This document shows positions 1 through 8,408 of a stretch of 64,000 nucleotides of DNA, piece after piece. The position numbers and the translations under genes were made by a program. The notes under the pieces are model-generated. The model was not told the DNA's origin. It worked only from the letters and a program-made list of their open reading frames with translations, and did not search any database. The DNA comes from JBFWRK01 sp050248955 (GTDB taxonomy: Bacteria; Actinomycetota; Acidimicrobiia; Acidimicrobiales; Ilumatobacteraceae). How positions within the stretch are numbered: the first letter of the stretch is position 1; every line of letters starts with the position of its first letter. Location: assembly GCA_050248955.1 (NCBI GenBank), contig JBFWRK010000021.1:9755-73754 (forward strand), read 5' to 3'.

Positions 1-1094
1 TCGATGGAGTTCGCGCGGCTGCGCAGGAAGGCCTTCTGCGGGTTCTCGAACGCCATCGCCGTCTCCGGGCGGGTGCGGCTGTACGAGCCGTAGAGCATCC
101 CTTCCGCACCCATCACGTCGACGACCTTGGCGTAGATGTCCTTGTTGAGGTCCGCTGATGCCATCTTGCCGATCGAGCCTTCTGGCCCCGGATCGCCCAT
201 CTTGCGGTTCTGCGAGGCCCGGATGTTGGTGAGCCGCAGCACCTCGGCGCGGATCCAGAGCTTCATCACGTCGTCGAGGGTTGCACCATCGCGACGATCC
301 TCGGGCAGCTTCTGCCACGCGTTCACGAGGTCGCGGATCGGGCCGGAGCCCTTCTGCGGGATCGAGCCGCCGATCGAGACCCGCTCGTTCATCAGCGTCG
401 TGAGCGACACCCGCCAGCCGTCACCGGGCTTGCCGAGCATCTCCGACTCCGGAATGCGGGTGTCGGTGAAGTACACCTCGTTGAACTCGGCCTCGCCGGT
501 GATCTGGTACAACGGGCGGACCTCGACGGTCGGATCGTGCATGTCGACCACGAACGCGGTCAGGCCGGCGTGCTTCACCGCTTCCGGAGCGGTGCGCACG
601 ACGAGGAGGCCCCAGCGGGACAGATGGGCGAGCGTCGTCCACACCTTCTGGCCGTTGACGATCCACTCGTCGCCGTCCTTCACGCCCCTCGACGACAGGC
701 CGGCGAAGTCGGAGCCCGAGCCGGGCTCCGAGAAGAGCTGGCACCAGATCTCCTCGCCGGTGAACAACGGACGGAGGTAGCGCGCCTTCTGCGCCTCGCT
801 CCCCCAGGTGGCCACGGTCGGGCCGCACATGCCGTGCCCGATCGGGTTGCGAGCGACCGGGTTCGGCCCACCGGCGGCGAACACCCGCTCGTTGATCAGC
901 CGCTGGAGCTTCGGGTTGAGGCCGAGCCCCCCGTGTCCTTCGGGGAAGTGGATCCACGCCAGGCCCAGGTCGAACTGGGCGCCGAGGAAGGTGCGGGAAT
1001 CCGTGGACGAGGGTGGGTAGGTGCTCAGGAGCGAGTCGACGAGGTCGGCGACGCGCTGCTCCTCGGCGGACAGCAGAGATTCAGTGACGGTCAT
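1..1094 (-). CDS. Acyl-CoA dehydrogenase, partial (C-terminus beyond left edge)
   Basis: Flavoprotein of the acyl-CoA dehydrogenase family, which introduces the alpha,beta double bond into an acyl-CoA and passes electrons to ETF. About 364 residues are visible from an ATG at 1094. The central FAD/substrate region is clear (WCQLFSEPGSGSD, then DEWIVNGQKVWTT), as is the helical C-domain segment with GAEGMLYGSYSR near the edge. The stop codon is outside the window. The actual acyl substrate cannot be read from the sequence. An acyl-CoA synthetase lies 0.9 kb away, so a role in fatty-acid or steroid side-chain oxidation is plausible. The start is preceded by a modest GAGGA, so this mRNA probably has a leader, unlike many neighbours. 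Confidence 0.93.
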   Translation of the reverse strand, partial: MTVTESLLSAEEQRVADLVDSLLSTYPPSSTDSRTFLGAQFDLGLAWIHFPEGHGGLGLNPKLQRLINERVFAAGGPNPVARNPIGHGMCGPTVATWGSEAQKARYLRPLFTGEEIWCQLFSEPGSGSDFAGLSSRGVKDGDEWIVNGQKVWTTLAHLSRWGLLVVRTAPEAVKHAGLTAFVVDMHDPTVEVRPLYQITGEAEFNEVYFTDTRIPESEMLGKPGDGWRVSLTTLMNERVSIGGSIPQKGSGPIRDLVNAWQKLPEDRRDGATLDDVMKLWIRAEVLRLTNIRASQNRKMGDPGPEGSIGKMASADLNKDIYAKVVDVMGAEGMLYGSYSRTRPETAMAFENPQKAFLRSRANSI

Positions 1095-1202
1095 CGGTGG
1101 CGCATCCTCACGTGAGCGGAACAGAGGTCCACGCTACTGGTGGGGCGCCGGCGAGGCCCAACCGTCCGCGCCCCGGCGGCTCGCCTCCGGCGCCGACCGG
1201 GA

Positions 1203-1880
1203 TCAGTTCATCGGGGCCATCAGCCGCCGGAACTCTGCCTGTTCGCGTTCGCCGAGGCCCGGCACGACACTGCGCATCCGCATCACCTTGCCGAGGCGGA
1301 GGTAGTCGTTGCGCTGCTGGTGGATGGCCTTCAGGTTGTTGAGGATGCGCACGATGATGTCGCGCCGGCTCGTCGGCGCGAGGTACGCGTCGTTCCAGCG
1401 CGACGGCTCTGAGGTCAAGGCGGAGAACAGCACCCGGCATCCGTCGTGGTCGAACAGGTCGGGACCGCTGAAGGGGTCGGCGAAGAGATCCGGGTCGGAT
1501 GCCGATCGGATCAGGAAGTGGCCAGGCATGCCGATCCCGAGCACGGGGACGCCACGGCGGCGGCCGACCTCCATCGCCACGACGGCGAGAAGGATCGGGA
1601 TCCCGATGCGCCTGCTGAGGACGGCGTCGAGGAGCGAGTTGTCCGGGTCGTAGTAATCGGTGGTGTTCCCGGTGAAGCCGCCCGGCCCGAACAGCGAGCC
1701 GACGAGCGCCGGGAACGACGCCTCGGGCACGGCGTCGGCGAGGAGGTCGAGCGTTGCGAGGTGGGACGGGAGGTCGAGCGCCGGCCGCTCGTGAGCCGCG
1801 ATCAGGAGCGCGGCTTCGTCGAGCGGGAAGCCGGGCGGACCGGCGTGCAACAACGAGCGCAACCGAGCGGTCGGGTCCAT
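1203..1880 (-). CDS. Transglutaminase-like (SirB1/YchA-type) protein
   Basis: 225-residue soluble protein matching the SirB1 N-terminal, transglutaminase-like family. Diagnostic stretches are DNSLLDAVLSRRIGIPILL (family pattern: L..vL..R.G.PisL), the segment with VGRRRGVPVLGIGMPGHF, and LFADPFSG. In this family the PGHF segment replaces the classical transglutaminase core and the enzymatic activity is unproven. It ends with a short helical tail typical of the tetratricopeptide-like end of the family. The gene diverges from the acyl-CoA synthetase gene across a 78-bp gap carrying a start-proximal TACGAT box for this gene. Function unknown beyond the family assignment. Confidence 0.85.
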   Translation of the reverse strand: MDPTARLRSLLHAGPPGFPLDEAALLIAAHERPALDLPSHLATLDLLADAVPEASFPALVGSLFGPGGFTGNTTDYYDPDNSLLDAVLSRRIGIPILLAVVAMEVGRRRGVPVLGIGMPGHFLIRSASDPDLFADPFSGPDLFDHDGCRVLFSALTSEPSRWNDAYLAPTSRRDIIVRILNNLKAIHQQRNDYLRLGKVMRMRSVVPGLGEREQAEFRRLMAPMN

Positions 1881-1889
1881 CGTCGCCTG

Positions 1890-1895
1890 ATCGTA
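1890..1895 (-). promoter_or_regulatory. -10 box (TACGAT) for transglutaminase-like gene
   Basis: TACGAT, read on the minus strand, ends 9 bases before the ATG at 1880. No Shine-Dalgarno lies between, so a leaderless or near-leaderless transcript is expected. No good -35 is evident. Inferred from motif and spacing only. Confidence 0.45.
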
Positions 1896-1945
1896 CGGGC
1901 CGCAGCGGCCCGCCGGTCAGTTCGGATCCCTCGGCGTCGCACCGC

Positions 1946-1951
1946 TACCGT
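1946..1951 (+). promoter_or_regulatory. -10 box (TACCGT) for acyl-CoA synthetase gene
   Basis: TACCGT ends 7 bases before the ATG at 1959, which fixes this ATG as the start over the long upstream in-frame extension. The spacing predicts transcription starting at or next to the start codon. Confidence 0.5.
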
Positions 1952-1958
1952 CCCGCCC

Positions 1959-3509
1959 ATGTACCCCGGTGCCCATGTGGAGCAGCAGCCAGACAAGCCC
2001 GCCGTGATCATGGCGGCGACGGGCGAGTCGATGACCTTCGCCGAGCTGGACCGGGCGGCGAACCGGCTCAGCCAGTTGTTGCGTGGCGCCGGCCTGCAGC
2101 CCGGCGACCACGTCGCGATCTGCATGGAGAACCACCCTCGCTACCTCGAGGTGCTCTGGGGTTGCCGGTACGCCGGGCTCGTCTACACGGCATGCTCTTC
2201 GAGGCTCACGAGCGGGGAGCTGTCGTACATCCTCAACGACTGCACCGCGCGGGTGTTCATCACGTCGAAGTACAAGGCCGACCAGGCGATCGAGATCGTC
2301 GACGAGACCCCTGGCGTCGAGCTCCGGCTGATGCTCGACGGCGTGGTTCCCGGCCACGAGTCCTACGAGGAAGCAGTTGCCCGGAGCAGCGACGAGCCGC
2401 TGCCCGATGCGGTCGCCGGCACCGACATGCTCTACTCGTCCGGCACGACAGGTCGCCCGAAAGGCGTGATGCCGGCGTTCGTCCCGGAGCCGCTGGCGAC
2501 GACTGCAGGTGCGGTGACGGGTCTGCTGTCGTTGCTGTACGGCGTCACCGCAGATTCGATCTACCTGTCGCCGGCGCCGCTGTACCACGCCGCCCCGCTG
2601 CGGTTCTGCATGTCGGCGCAGGCGCTCGGCGCGACGGTCATCGTGATGGACCACTTCGACCCGGAGCAATACCTCGCGCTGGTCGAGCGCCACCACGTCA
2701 CGCACAGCCAGGTCGTGCCGACGATGTTCGTGCGGATGCTCAAGCTGCCGCCCGAGGTGCGCGCCAAGTACGACCTGTCGTCGCTGGAGTGCGTCGTGCA
2801 TGCCGCGGCACCGTGTCCGATCCCGGTGAAGAAGCAGATCATCGAGTGGTTCGGCCCTGTCGTGCACGAGTACTACGCCGGCACCGAGGGCAACGGATTC
2901 GTCTACTGCGACAGCGCGATGTGGCTCGCCCACGAGGGCACGGTCGGCACACCGATCGGCTGCACGTTGCACATCGTCGACGACGAGGGCAACGAGCTCC
3001 CGCCGTACGAGTCGGGCACGATCTACTTCGAGGGCGGCGCGACGTTCGAGTACCACAACGACCCGGAGAAGACGAAGGGCTCGCGCCACCCGAAGGGCTG
3101 GTCGACGCTCGGCGACGTCGGGTACCTCGACAAGGACAACTTCCTCTACCTCACCGATCGCAAGGCCTACATGATCATCTCGGGCGGGGTGAACATCTAC
3201 CCCCAGGAGGCCGAGAACGTCCTCGTCACGCACCCGAAGGTGATCGACGTCGCCGTGTTCGGTGTCCCCAACGAGGACTTCGGCGAAGAGGTCAAGGCCG
3301 TCGTGCACCCGGCCGAGATGCCGGCCGACGCCGCCGCGGCGAAGGCACTCGAGCAGGAGCTGATCGCGTTCTGCCGCTCCGAGCTCGCCGACGTGAAGTG
3401 CCCGCGTTCGATCGACTTCCGTGAGGAGCTGCCCCGCCATCCCACGGGCAAGCTCTACAAGCGGCTGCTGAAGGACGAGTACTGGGCGGCAACCGGTCGT
3501 CAGATCTGA
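1959..3509 (+). CDS. AMP-forming acyl-CoA synthetase (FadD-like)
   Basis: 516-residue ANL-superfamily ligase that activates a carboxylic acid through an acyl-adenylate and transfers it to CoA. The P-loop YSSGTTGRPKG begins at residue 159. The adenine motif YYAGTEGNG follows. The hinge region has GWSTLGDVGYLD and then LTDRKAYMIISGGVNIYP. The C-terminal catalytic lysine is Lys498 in PTGKLYK. No signal peptide is seen, so it is cytoplasmic. The open frame extends upstream to 1446, but that part runs antisense through the transglutaminase-like gene; the family N-terminus and the TACCGT box both favour 1959. With the nearby acyl-CoA dehydrogenase it suggests fatty-acid or other acyl-chain degradation. 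Substrate unknown. Confidence 0.93.
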   Translation: MYPGAHVEQQPDKPAVIMAATGESMTFAELDRAANRLSQLLRGAGLQPGDHVAICMENHPRYLEVLWGCRYAGLVYTACSSRLTSGELSYILNDCTARVFITSKYKADQAIEIVDETPGVELRLMLDGVVPGHESYEEAVARSSDEPLPDAVAGTDMLYSSGTTGRPKGVMPAFVPEPLATTAGAVTGLLSLLYGVTADSIYLSPAPLYHAAPLRFCMSAQALGATVIVMDHFDPEQYLALVERHHVTHSQVVPTMFVRMLKLPPEVRAKYDLSSLECVVHAAAPCPIPVKKQIIEWFGPVVHEYYAGTEGNGFVYCDSAMWLAHEGTVGTPIGCTLHIVDDEGNELPPYESGTIYFEGGATFEYHNDPEKTKGSRHPKGWSTLGDVGYLDKDNFLYLTDRKAYMIISGGVNIYPQEAENVLVTHPKVIDVAVFGVPNEDFGEEVKAVVHPAEMPADAAAAKALEQELIAFCRSELADVKCPRSIDFREELPRHPTGKLYKRLLKDEYWAATGRQI

Positions 3510-3540
3510 CTCGCCGCAACGGCCGCGGCCAGGGAGTCCG

Positions 3541-3927
3541 TCAAGTCGCCTCGGAGAGGGCGATGCACGACGGGCCCTCAGGGGCGAGTCCCGCGAGCCG
3601 GTGCAGGATGCCGGACGAGACCGAGATCGAGACCGTGCTCACGTCACGATCGTCGGGATCGCCGATCGCCTCAGCAACGCCGTCGAGGATCAGCTGGTAC
3701 TTGCCGTCCTCGTTCGGGTTCCACATCAGGGTGAGGTTCGGGTGCTCGCGAAGGTTGGCGCGCGTACGGGCTCCGACGTCGACGACGAGCCGCTCGCCCC
3801 GAACGGCTACAAGTGCCGACACGACGTGTGGTGCATTCGCTGCATTCACGGTGACGAGGGTCGCGGCCCGGTTGCCGTACGCGTCGATGCCACGTTGCAC
3901 GTCGCCCCAACTGACGTCCCGGCTCAT
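3541..3927 (-). CDS. Pyridoxamine-5'-phosphate-oxidase-like FMN/F420 split-barrel protein
   Basis: 128-residue single-domain protein of the split-barrel flavin/F420-binding fold. The pattern AATLVTVNAANAPHVVSA, then GARTRANLREHPNLTLMWNP, is the usual N-terminal beta-barrel with the cofactor phosphate-contacting arginines. Members reduce small molecules with FMN or F420, or simply bind cofactor; the exact activity is not inferable. The start ATG at 3927 has GAGGAG about seven bases upstream, so it is leadered. It converges on the acyl-CoA synthetase gene with 31 bp between the stops and diverges from modA. Confidence 0.8.
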   Translation of the reverse strand: MSRDVSWGDVQRGIDAYGNRAATLVTVNAANAPHVVSALVAVRGERLVVDVGARTRANLREHPNLTLMWNPNEDGKYQLILDGVAEAIGDPDDRDVSTVSISVSSGILHRLAGLAPEGPSCIALSEAT

Positions 3928-4035
3928 GTGCGCTCCTCGGAGATGTGGTCAACCGGCGTGACGGCCAACGGTACCCCGCTCCCTCGCAATCTCGGTCGAA
4001 CCACCCCAGTCGACGGGGATGCGATGGTCAGCGAA

Positions 4036-4063
4036 TGACTAACCATAGTGAAGTGGTGACTAA
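4036..4063 (+). promoter_or_regulatory. Candidate operator in front of modABC: paired TGACTAA with ACCA-N8-TGGT
   Basis: TGACTAA occurs at 4036-4042 and 4057-4063, 21 bp apart (two helical turns). Between and overlapping them is an inverted ACCA-N8-TGGT. The second TGACTAA overlaps the proposed -10 box of modA, so a bound protein would block RNA polymerase. PadR regulators commonly use inverted sites with an 8-bp spacer, and a PadR gene closes this cluster. Assignment of the binder is inference. Confidence 0.4.
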
Positions 4064-4066
4064 GCT
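4061..4066 (+). promoter_or_regulatory. -10 box (TAAGCT) for modABC
   Basis: TAAGCT ends 8 bases before the GTG start of modA at 4075, with no Shine-Dalgarno between. This fits a leaderless mRNA. Confidence 0.45.
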
Positions 4067-4074
4067 GCGGGGTC

Positions 4075-4902
4075 GTGCGTAGATCATGTCGACATCTGAT
4101 CTCGGCCATCGCTGTCTTCGGCCTCTTGGGTGCGTCGTGCGGAGCGGACGACGACTCCGAACCGAACGACACAGTGGCACCTGCCGCCACCGACGCGGCC
4201 ACGGCGGCGGTCCCTGACCAGGCAGTGTCCGGCAACGTGACGGTGTTCGCGGCCGCGTCGCTGTCCGCGGCGTACACGGAGATCGGTGACGCCTTCATGA
4301 CCGAACATCCGGATGCGACGGTGGTGCTGAACTTCGCGTCGTCATCCGATCTGGTGACACAGATCAACGAAGGCGCACCGGCCGATGTCTACGCCTCCGC
4401 CGACCAGGCCAACATGGCGAAGCTCGTCGATGCGGGTGGTAGCGCAGGCGACGCACGAGTGTTCGCGACGAACTCGTTGCAGATCATCGTCGAGCCGGGC
4501 AACCCGAAGGGCATCACCGGGGTCGCCGATCTCGCCGAGCCGGACGTGATCTACGTGACCTGCGCGCCGGAGGTGCCGATCGGGCGCTACGCCGCCTCGG
4601 TGCTCGAGAACGCTGGTGTCACCGTGACGCCTGCGTCGCTCGAGGAGAACGTGAAGGGCATCGTCACGAAGGTCACGCTCGGAGAGGCCGACGCCGGCAT
4701 CGTCTACAGCACCGACGTCATCGCGGCGGGCGATCAGGCCGGAGGTGTCGACATCCCCGACGACATCAACGTGGTCGCCACCTACCCGCTGGTGGTCACC
4801 GCCGAATCTCCCAACCCCGACGGCGGCCAGGCGTTCGTCGACTTCGTGCTCAGCGAAGCTGGTCAGAAGATCCTCGCCGGCTACGGGTTCGCTGCGCCAT
4901 GA
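4075..4902 (+). CDS. modA: Molybdate ABC transporter, substrate-binding lipoprotein ModA
   Basis: 275-residue periplasmic-type binding protein for molybdate (or tungstate). Residues 1-25 form a signal peptide ending in a Cys within LLGASCGADD, a slightly non-canonical lipobox. A Thr/Ala-rich linker follows. The mature domain opens with NVTVFAAASLSAAYTEIG and contains NFASSSDLVTQINEGAPADV, both classic ModA signatures whose serines bind the oxyanion. The GTG start at 4075 follows a TAAGCT box by 8 bases and overlaps no other frame candidate. The stop overlaps the modB ATG (ATGA), so the three genes are translationally coupled. It likely supplies Mo for the molybdenum hydroxylase at 30.7-34.4 kb. 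Confidence 0.95.
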   Translation: MRRSCRHLISAIAVFGLLGASCGADDDSEPNDTVAPAATDAATAAVPDQAVSGNVTVFAAASLSAAYTEIGDAFMTEHPDATVVLNFASSSDLVTQINEGAPADVYASADQANMAKLVDAGGSAGDARVFATNSLQIIVEPGNPKGITGVADLAEPDVIYVTCAPEVPIGRYAASVLENAGVTVTPASLEENVKGIVTKVTLGEADAGIVYSTDVIAAGDQAGGVDIPDDINVVATYPLVVTAESPNPDGGQAFVDFVLSEAGQKILAGYGFAAP

Positions 4903-5759
4903 TCCGAGCGGCCGTGGCGTCCAATGCGGCGCAGCAGCGACCCGTTCCCCGCAAAGCCGGGAAGGAGCGCTTGCCGCTCCCCGCACTCGCGATCGCCGTC
5001 ATCGCGATCGCGTTCTTCACCCTGCCGTTCCTCGGCCTGCTGTGGAGGGCGCCATGGAGCAACGCCTGGGATGTGCTCAACGAGGACAGCGTGCGCACGG
5101 CCCTGTGGCTCTCGATCAGGACCTCGCTGTGCGCCACCGCGCTCGCCACGCTGTTTGGCGTGCCGTTGGCCTGGCTCCTCGCCCGGGTCGACTTCCCGGG
5201 CCGCGGCGTCGTACGAGCCCTGTGCACCCTGTCGATGGTGCTCCCGCCGGTCGTCGGTGGTGTCGCGCTGTTCTTCTCGTTCGGGCGACGTGGCCTGTTC
5301 GGCCAGTACCTCGACCGGTGGTTCGACTTCCAGCTGCCGTTCACGACGTGGGGAGTCGTCGTTGCCCAGACGTTCGTGGCGATGCCGTTCCTCGTGCTCA
5401 CCGTCGAAGCCGCGCTGCGTCAGCTCGATCGGCGCTACGAGGACGCCGCGCGCACACTCGGGGGCAGTCGTTGGTACGTGTTCCGTCGCGTCACCCTGCC
5501 CACGGTCCGGCCGGCCCTCATCGCCGGCGCCGTGCTCGCGTGGGCACGCGCGCTCGGCGAGTTCGGTGCGACGATCACGTTCGCCGGCAACTTCCCCGGC
5601 ACCACCCAGACGATGCCACTCGCCACGTACCTCGCCCTCGAGACCAACCCCCAAGAGGCGTTGATCCTCAGCCTGCTCCTGATCGCGGTGTCGTTCGCCG
5701 TCCTCGTGGGGCTGCGCGACCGCTGGCTCGGCGGGTCTGCCACCACTGGAGCTCGATGA
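4899..5759 (+). CDS. modB: Molybdate ABC transporter, permease ModB
   Basis: 286-residue inner-membrane permease with about six hydrophobic segments after a basic, possibly cytosolic, N-terminus of 28 residues. The LSMVLPPVVGGVAL segment and the EAA loop (EDAARTLGGSRWYVFRRVTLP) are typical of the CysTW/ModB family; the EAA loop docks onto the ATPase. It begins on the ATGA overlap with modA at 4899 and ends on an ATGA overlap with modC. Slightly longer than many ModB proteins because of the N-terminal tail. Confidence 0.93.
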   Translation: MIRAAVASNAAQQRPVPRKAGKERLPLPALAIAVIAIAFFTLPFLGLLWRAPWSNAWDVLNEDSVRTALWLSIRTSLCATALATLFGVPLAWLLARVDFPGRGVVRALCTLSMVLPPVVGGVALFFSFGRRGLFGQYLDRWFDFQLPFTTWGVVVAQTFVAMPFLVLTVEAALRQLDRRYEDAARTLGGSRWYVFRRVTLPTVRPALIAGAVLAWARALGEFGATITFAGNFPGTTQTMPLATYLALETNPQEALILSLLLIAVSFAVLVGLRDRWLGGSATTGAR

Positions 5760-6811
5760 GCGTCGACGCCGACATCAGGGTGCACCTCGGCACCTTCAAC
5801 CTCGACGTCCAGCTCAGCGTGAAGCCCGGCGAGGTCGTCGCCATCCTCGGCCCCAACGGGTCCGGCAAGACCACGCTGCTGCGCGCGCTCGCCGGCCTCC
5901 TCCCGATCGACGAGGGGCGGATCACGATCGACGACGTCGTGCTCGATGATCCGGAGGGCGGTGTGTTCGTCCCCGCGGATCAGCGCCCGATCGGTGTCGT
6001 CTTCCAGGACTACCTGCTCTTCGCCCACCTCAGTGCGCTGGAGAACGTTGCGTTCGGCCTCCGCGCCCGCGGCGCGCACAAGTCCGAAGCGCGCCGGCTC
6101 GCCCGCGGTTGGTTGGAGCGCGTCGGGCTCGACGGCCACGTCACGCACCGGCCCCGAGCCTTGTCGGGCGGCCAGGCACAACGCGTCGCGCTTGCTCGCG
6201 CACTCGCGACAGATCCACGGCTGCTGCTGCTCGACGAACCTCTCGCCGCGCTCGACGCCGGCACCCGCGGCACAGTCCGCCGTGATCTCCGCAGATACCT
6301 CGAATCGTTCGACGGCATGCGTGTTCTCGTCACCCACGACCCGGTCGACGCCTACGTGCTCGCGGATCGCGTCGCGATCCTGGATGCCGGACGGATCGCC
6401 CAGGTGGGCACGATCAGCGAGGTCACTGCTCACCCCCGCTCCCGTTACGTGGCTGACCTCGTCGGAACCAACCTCGTCATCGGCACCGTCGCGGACGGCG
6501 CACTCATCACCGACACCGGCGTCCACGTCGTCATCGCCGACGCTCGATCCGGACCGTCGTTCGCCGTCATCCGACCCCAGGCCATCACCTTGTCGCGCCT
6601 CGCTCCGACCGGTTCGAGCGTGCGCAACCAGTGGACCGGCATCGTCGGCGACATCGATCGGCTCGGCGACCGTGTTCGCGTGAGCATCGAGGGCCCGGTC
6701 ACCCTCACCGCCGAGATCACGACCGCGGCACTCGAATCGCTCGGCATCAGGCCCGGCGACGAGATCCACGCTGCCGTCAAGGCCACCGACATCGAGGCCT
6801 ATCCCGCATGA
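5756..6811 (+). CDS. modC: Molybdate ABC transporter, ATP-binding protein ModC
   Basis: 351-residue ATPase driving ModB. Walker A is GPNGSGKTT near residue 36; the Q-loop FQDYLLFAHLSALENVAFGL, signature LSGGQAQRVALARAL, Walker B LLLLDEPLAALD and the switch His in VTHDPVDA all follow in order. Residues from about 230 on form a TOBE-like oxyanion-sensing domain (ending VKATDIEAYPA), which in ModC proteins can mediate molybdate feedback. The ATG at 5756 overlaps the modB stop. The open frame extends far upstream but only as antisense or off-frame reading of modB. Confidence 0.94.
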   Translation: MSVDADIRVHLGTFNLDVQLSVKPGEVVAILGPNGSGKTTLLRALAGLLPIDEGRITIDDVVLDDPEGGVFVPADQRPIGVVFQDYLLFAHLSALENVAFGLRARGAHKSEARRLARGWLERVGLDGHVTHRPRALSGGQAQRVALARALATDPRLLLLDEPLAALDAGTRGTVRRDLRRYLESFDGMRVLVTHDPVDAYVLADRVAILDAGRIAQVGTISEVTAHPRSRYVADLVGTNLVIGTVADGALITDTGVHVVIADARSGPSFAVIRPQAITLSRLAPTGSSVRNQWTGIVGDIDRLGDRVRVSIEGPVTLTAEITTAALESLGIRPGDEIHAAVKATDIEAYPA

Positions 6812-6906
6812 CACGGACGTGACACGGACATGACCTCCACGTCGACGAAGCGGGCTCGGCCTCGGCTCATTCGAGTCGCCCAGCCGCACGACGCCGAGCT
6901 GCAACC

Positions 6907-7452
6907 ATGGTCGGTGTGAGCAGAACCGGCGACGGCGAGCTCCTTCTCGGAGAATGGGCGTGCCTCGGCATCCTCTACCGGGCACCAGCGCACGGCTTCG
7001 CGATCGCTGCCCGGCTGAAACCGTCCGGCGACGTCGGCCGCGTCTGGTCCCTGTCACGTCCGCTCACCTACCGCAGCCTCGAGCAGCTGGCGAACCGCGG
7101 CTACATCCACGCGATCGGTGAGGAACCCGGCATCGCTGGCGGCAACCGCACCATTCTCGCCGCCACCCGACGCGGTCGGGCACAGCTCCGCAAGTGGCTC
7201 GACACTCCCGTCACGCACCTTCGCGACCTGCGCAGCGAGCTGCTCCTCAAGCTGATCATCGCCGACATCTGCCAGATCGACCTGACCGACATGCTCGACC
7301 GCCAACGCGACCACATCGAGCAGCTCGTCGCAGCGCACTCCGAACAGATTCGCAGCGGTGGTGGCCCGATCGATGTCGTGACCCTCTGGCGCAGCGAGTC
7401 AGGGCAAGCCGCCCTGCGCTTCCTACAACGCCTCGCCCGGCAGCCGACCTGA
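6907..7452 (+). CDS. PadR-family transcriptional regulator
   Basis: 181 residues with an N-terminal PadR winged helix (LLLGEWACLGILYRAPAHGF, then the wing TYRSLEQLANRGYI) and the C-terminal helical dimerisation domain (LRDLRSELLLKLIIAD). It starts 95 bp after modC on the same strand, so it may be co-transcribed and control the operon. The common molybdate regulator ModE is absent here, so this protein is the natural candidate, but that is inference. A GTG at 6916 is an alternative start; there is no clear Shine-Dalgarno for either. The gap before it holds a short direct repeat of TGACACGGAC at the modC end. Confidence 0.85.
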   Translation: MVGVSRTGDGELLLGEWACLGILYRAPAHGFAIAARLKPSGDVGRVWSLSRPLTYRSLEQLANRGYIHAIGEEPGIAGGNRTILAATRRGRAQLRKWLDTPVTHLRDLRSELLLKLIIADICQIDLTDMLDRQRDHIEQLVAAHSEQIRSGGGPIDVVTLWRSESGQAALRFLQRLARQPT

Positions 7453-7466
7453 CCGCTGCGTCTCGA

Positions 7467-8408
7467 TCAACGAGCTGCGGTGTGGAGGGCATCGAGCCAG
7501 CGGGCGAGGCGGCGGCTCTCCTCCGCACCCCAGCGCGGTGTCACGCCGACCTTCACCACGTTGGCGAACTGCTCCAGCATCTCGGCATAGCCGTCGGCGC
7601 CCGCCGCGGGGTACTCGCTGACCTCGTTGTTCAAGCGCTCGAGCGTGACGTCGCTCGCGTCGATCGGGCCCGGCGCCGAACCGGACGGGATGCGGATCGC
7701 ACCCCGCGTGCCGACGAGGTCGAGCGAGCGCCGTTCGACGGACTCGAACGACACCTCGGCCGTCGCCGTGAACCCCTCGCCGAGATCGAGCCAGCCGGAC
7801 ATCGACACGTCGATGCCGACCTCGTTGCGCACCGCGCTCGCCGCTGCGCGGACGGGCTCGCGCGGCGCGAGGAGCACCGCTGGGCCGAGGCAGTAGATGC
7901 CGACGTCGAAAAGGGCGCCACCACCACGAGCGTCGACCCGGTGGTCGCCGGACCGGTCGAGATCGAACGAGAACGCGCCGTGTGAGAACCGCAGCTCGCC
8001 GAGCTCCTCCCTCGCGAGGTGGAGCACGAGACGGTTGCGGGGATGGTGCGGCCACATGTACGCCTCGACGAGGGTCAAGCCACTCGCGGCGGCAGCCTCG
8101 AAGACCTCGTCGGTGTCCGCCGGCGACATCGTGAGCGGCTTCTCGCACAACACGTGCTTGCCGGCATCGAGTGCGGCGAGGATCCAGCGCTTGTGCCCAT
8201 CGTTGGGCAGTGGGATGTAGACCGCCTCGACGTCCGGCCGTGCGAGCAGCTCGCCGTAGGGCCTGTCGGAGCCGTCGCGATCGCGGCTCGCCTCGGCGAC
8301 GAGCTCGTGGCGGGTGCTGGCCTCGATCGGCGGGAGGATCGCGCGGCGGTAGATGCGGGAGGAGGCGCCCAGCACGCCCCAGCGGAGTGATGTCGTGTCG
8401 GGGCTCAT
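7467..8408 (-). CDS. Gfo/Idh/MocA-family NAD(P)-dependent oxidoreductase
   Basis: 313 residues. The N-terminal Rossmann motif is WGVLGASSRIYRRAILPPI; the family signature with the conserved lysine is AGKHVLCEKPL; the C-terminal domain has the usual substrate motif DVGIYCLGP. These enzymes oxidise or reduce sugars, inositols, dihydrodiols or related cyclic substrates. The ATG at 8408 overlaps the stop of the aldehyde dehydrogenase gene (ATGA), so the two are coupled. A product aldehyde handled by the partner is plausible. Only 14 bp separate its stop from the padR stop; the genes converge. Exact substrate unknown. Confidence 0.88.
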   Translation of the reverse strand: MSPDTTSLRWGVLGASSRIYRRAILPPIEASTRHELVAEASRDRDGSDRPYGELLARPDVEAVYIPLPNDGHKRWILAALDAGKHVLCEKPLTMSPADTDEVFEAAAASGLTLVEAYMWPHHPRNRLVLHLAREELGELRFSHGAFSFDLDRSGDHRVDARGGGALFDVGIYCLGPAVLLAPREPVRAAASAVRNEVGIDVSMSGWLDLGEGFTATAEVSFESVERRSLDLVGTRGAIRIPSGSAPGPIDASDVTLERLNNEVSEYPAAGADGYAEMLEQFANVVKVGVTPRWGAEESRRLARWLDALHTAAR

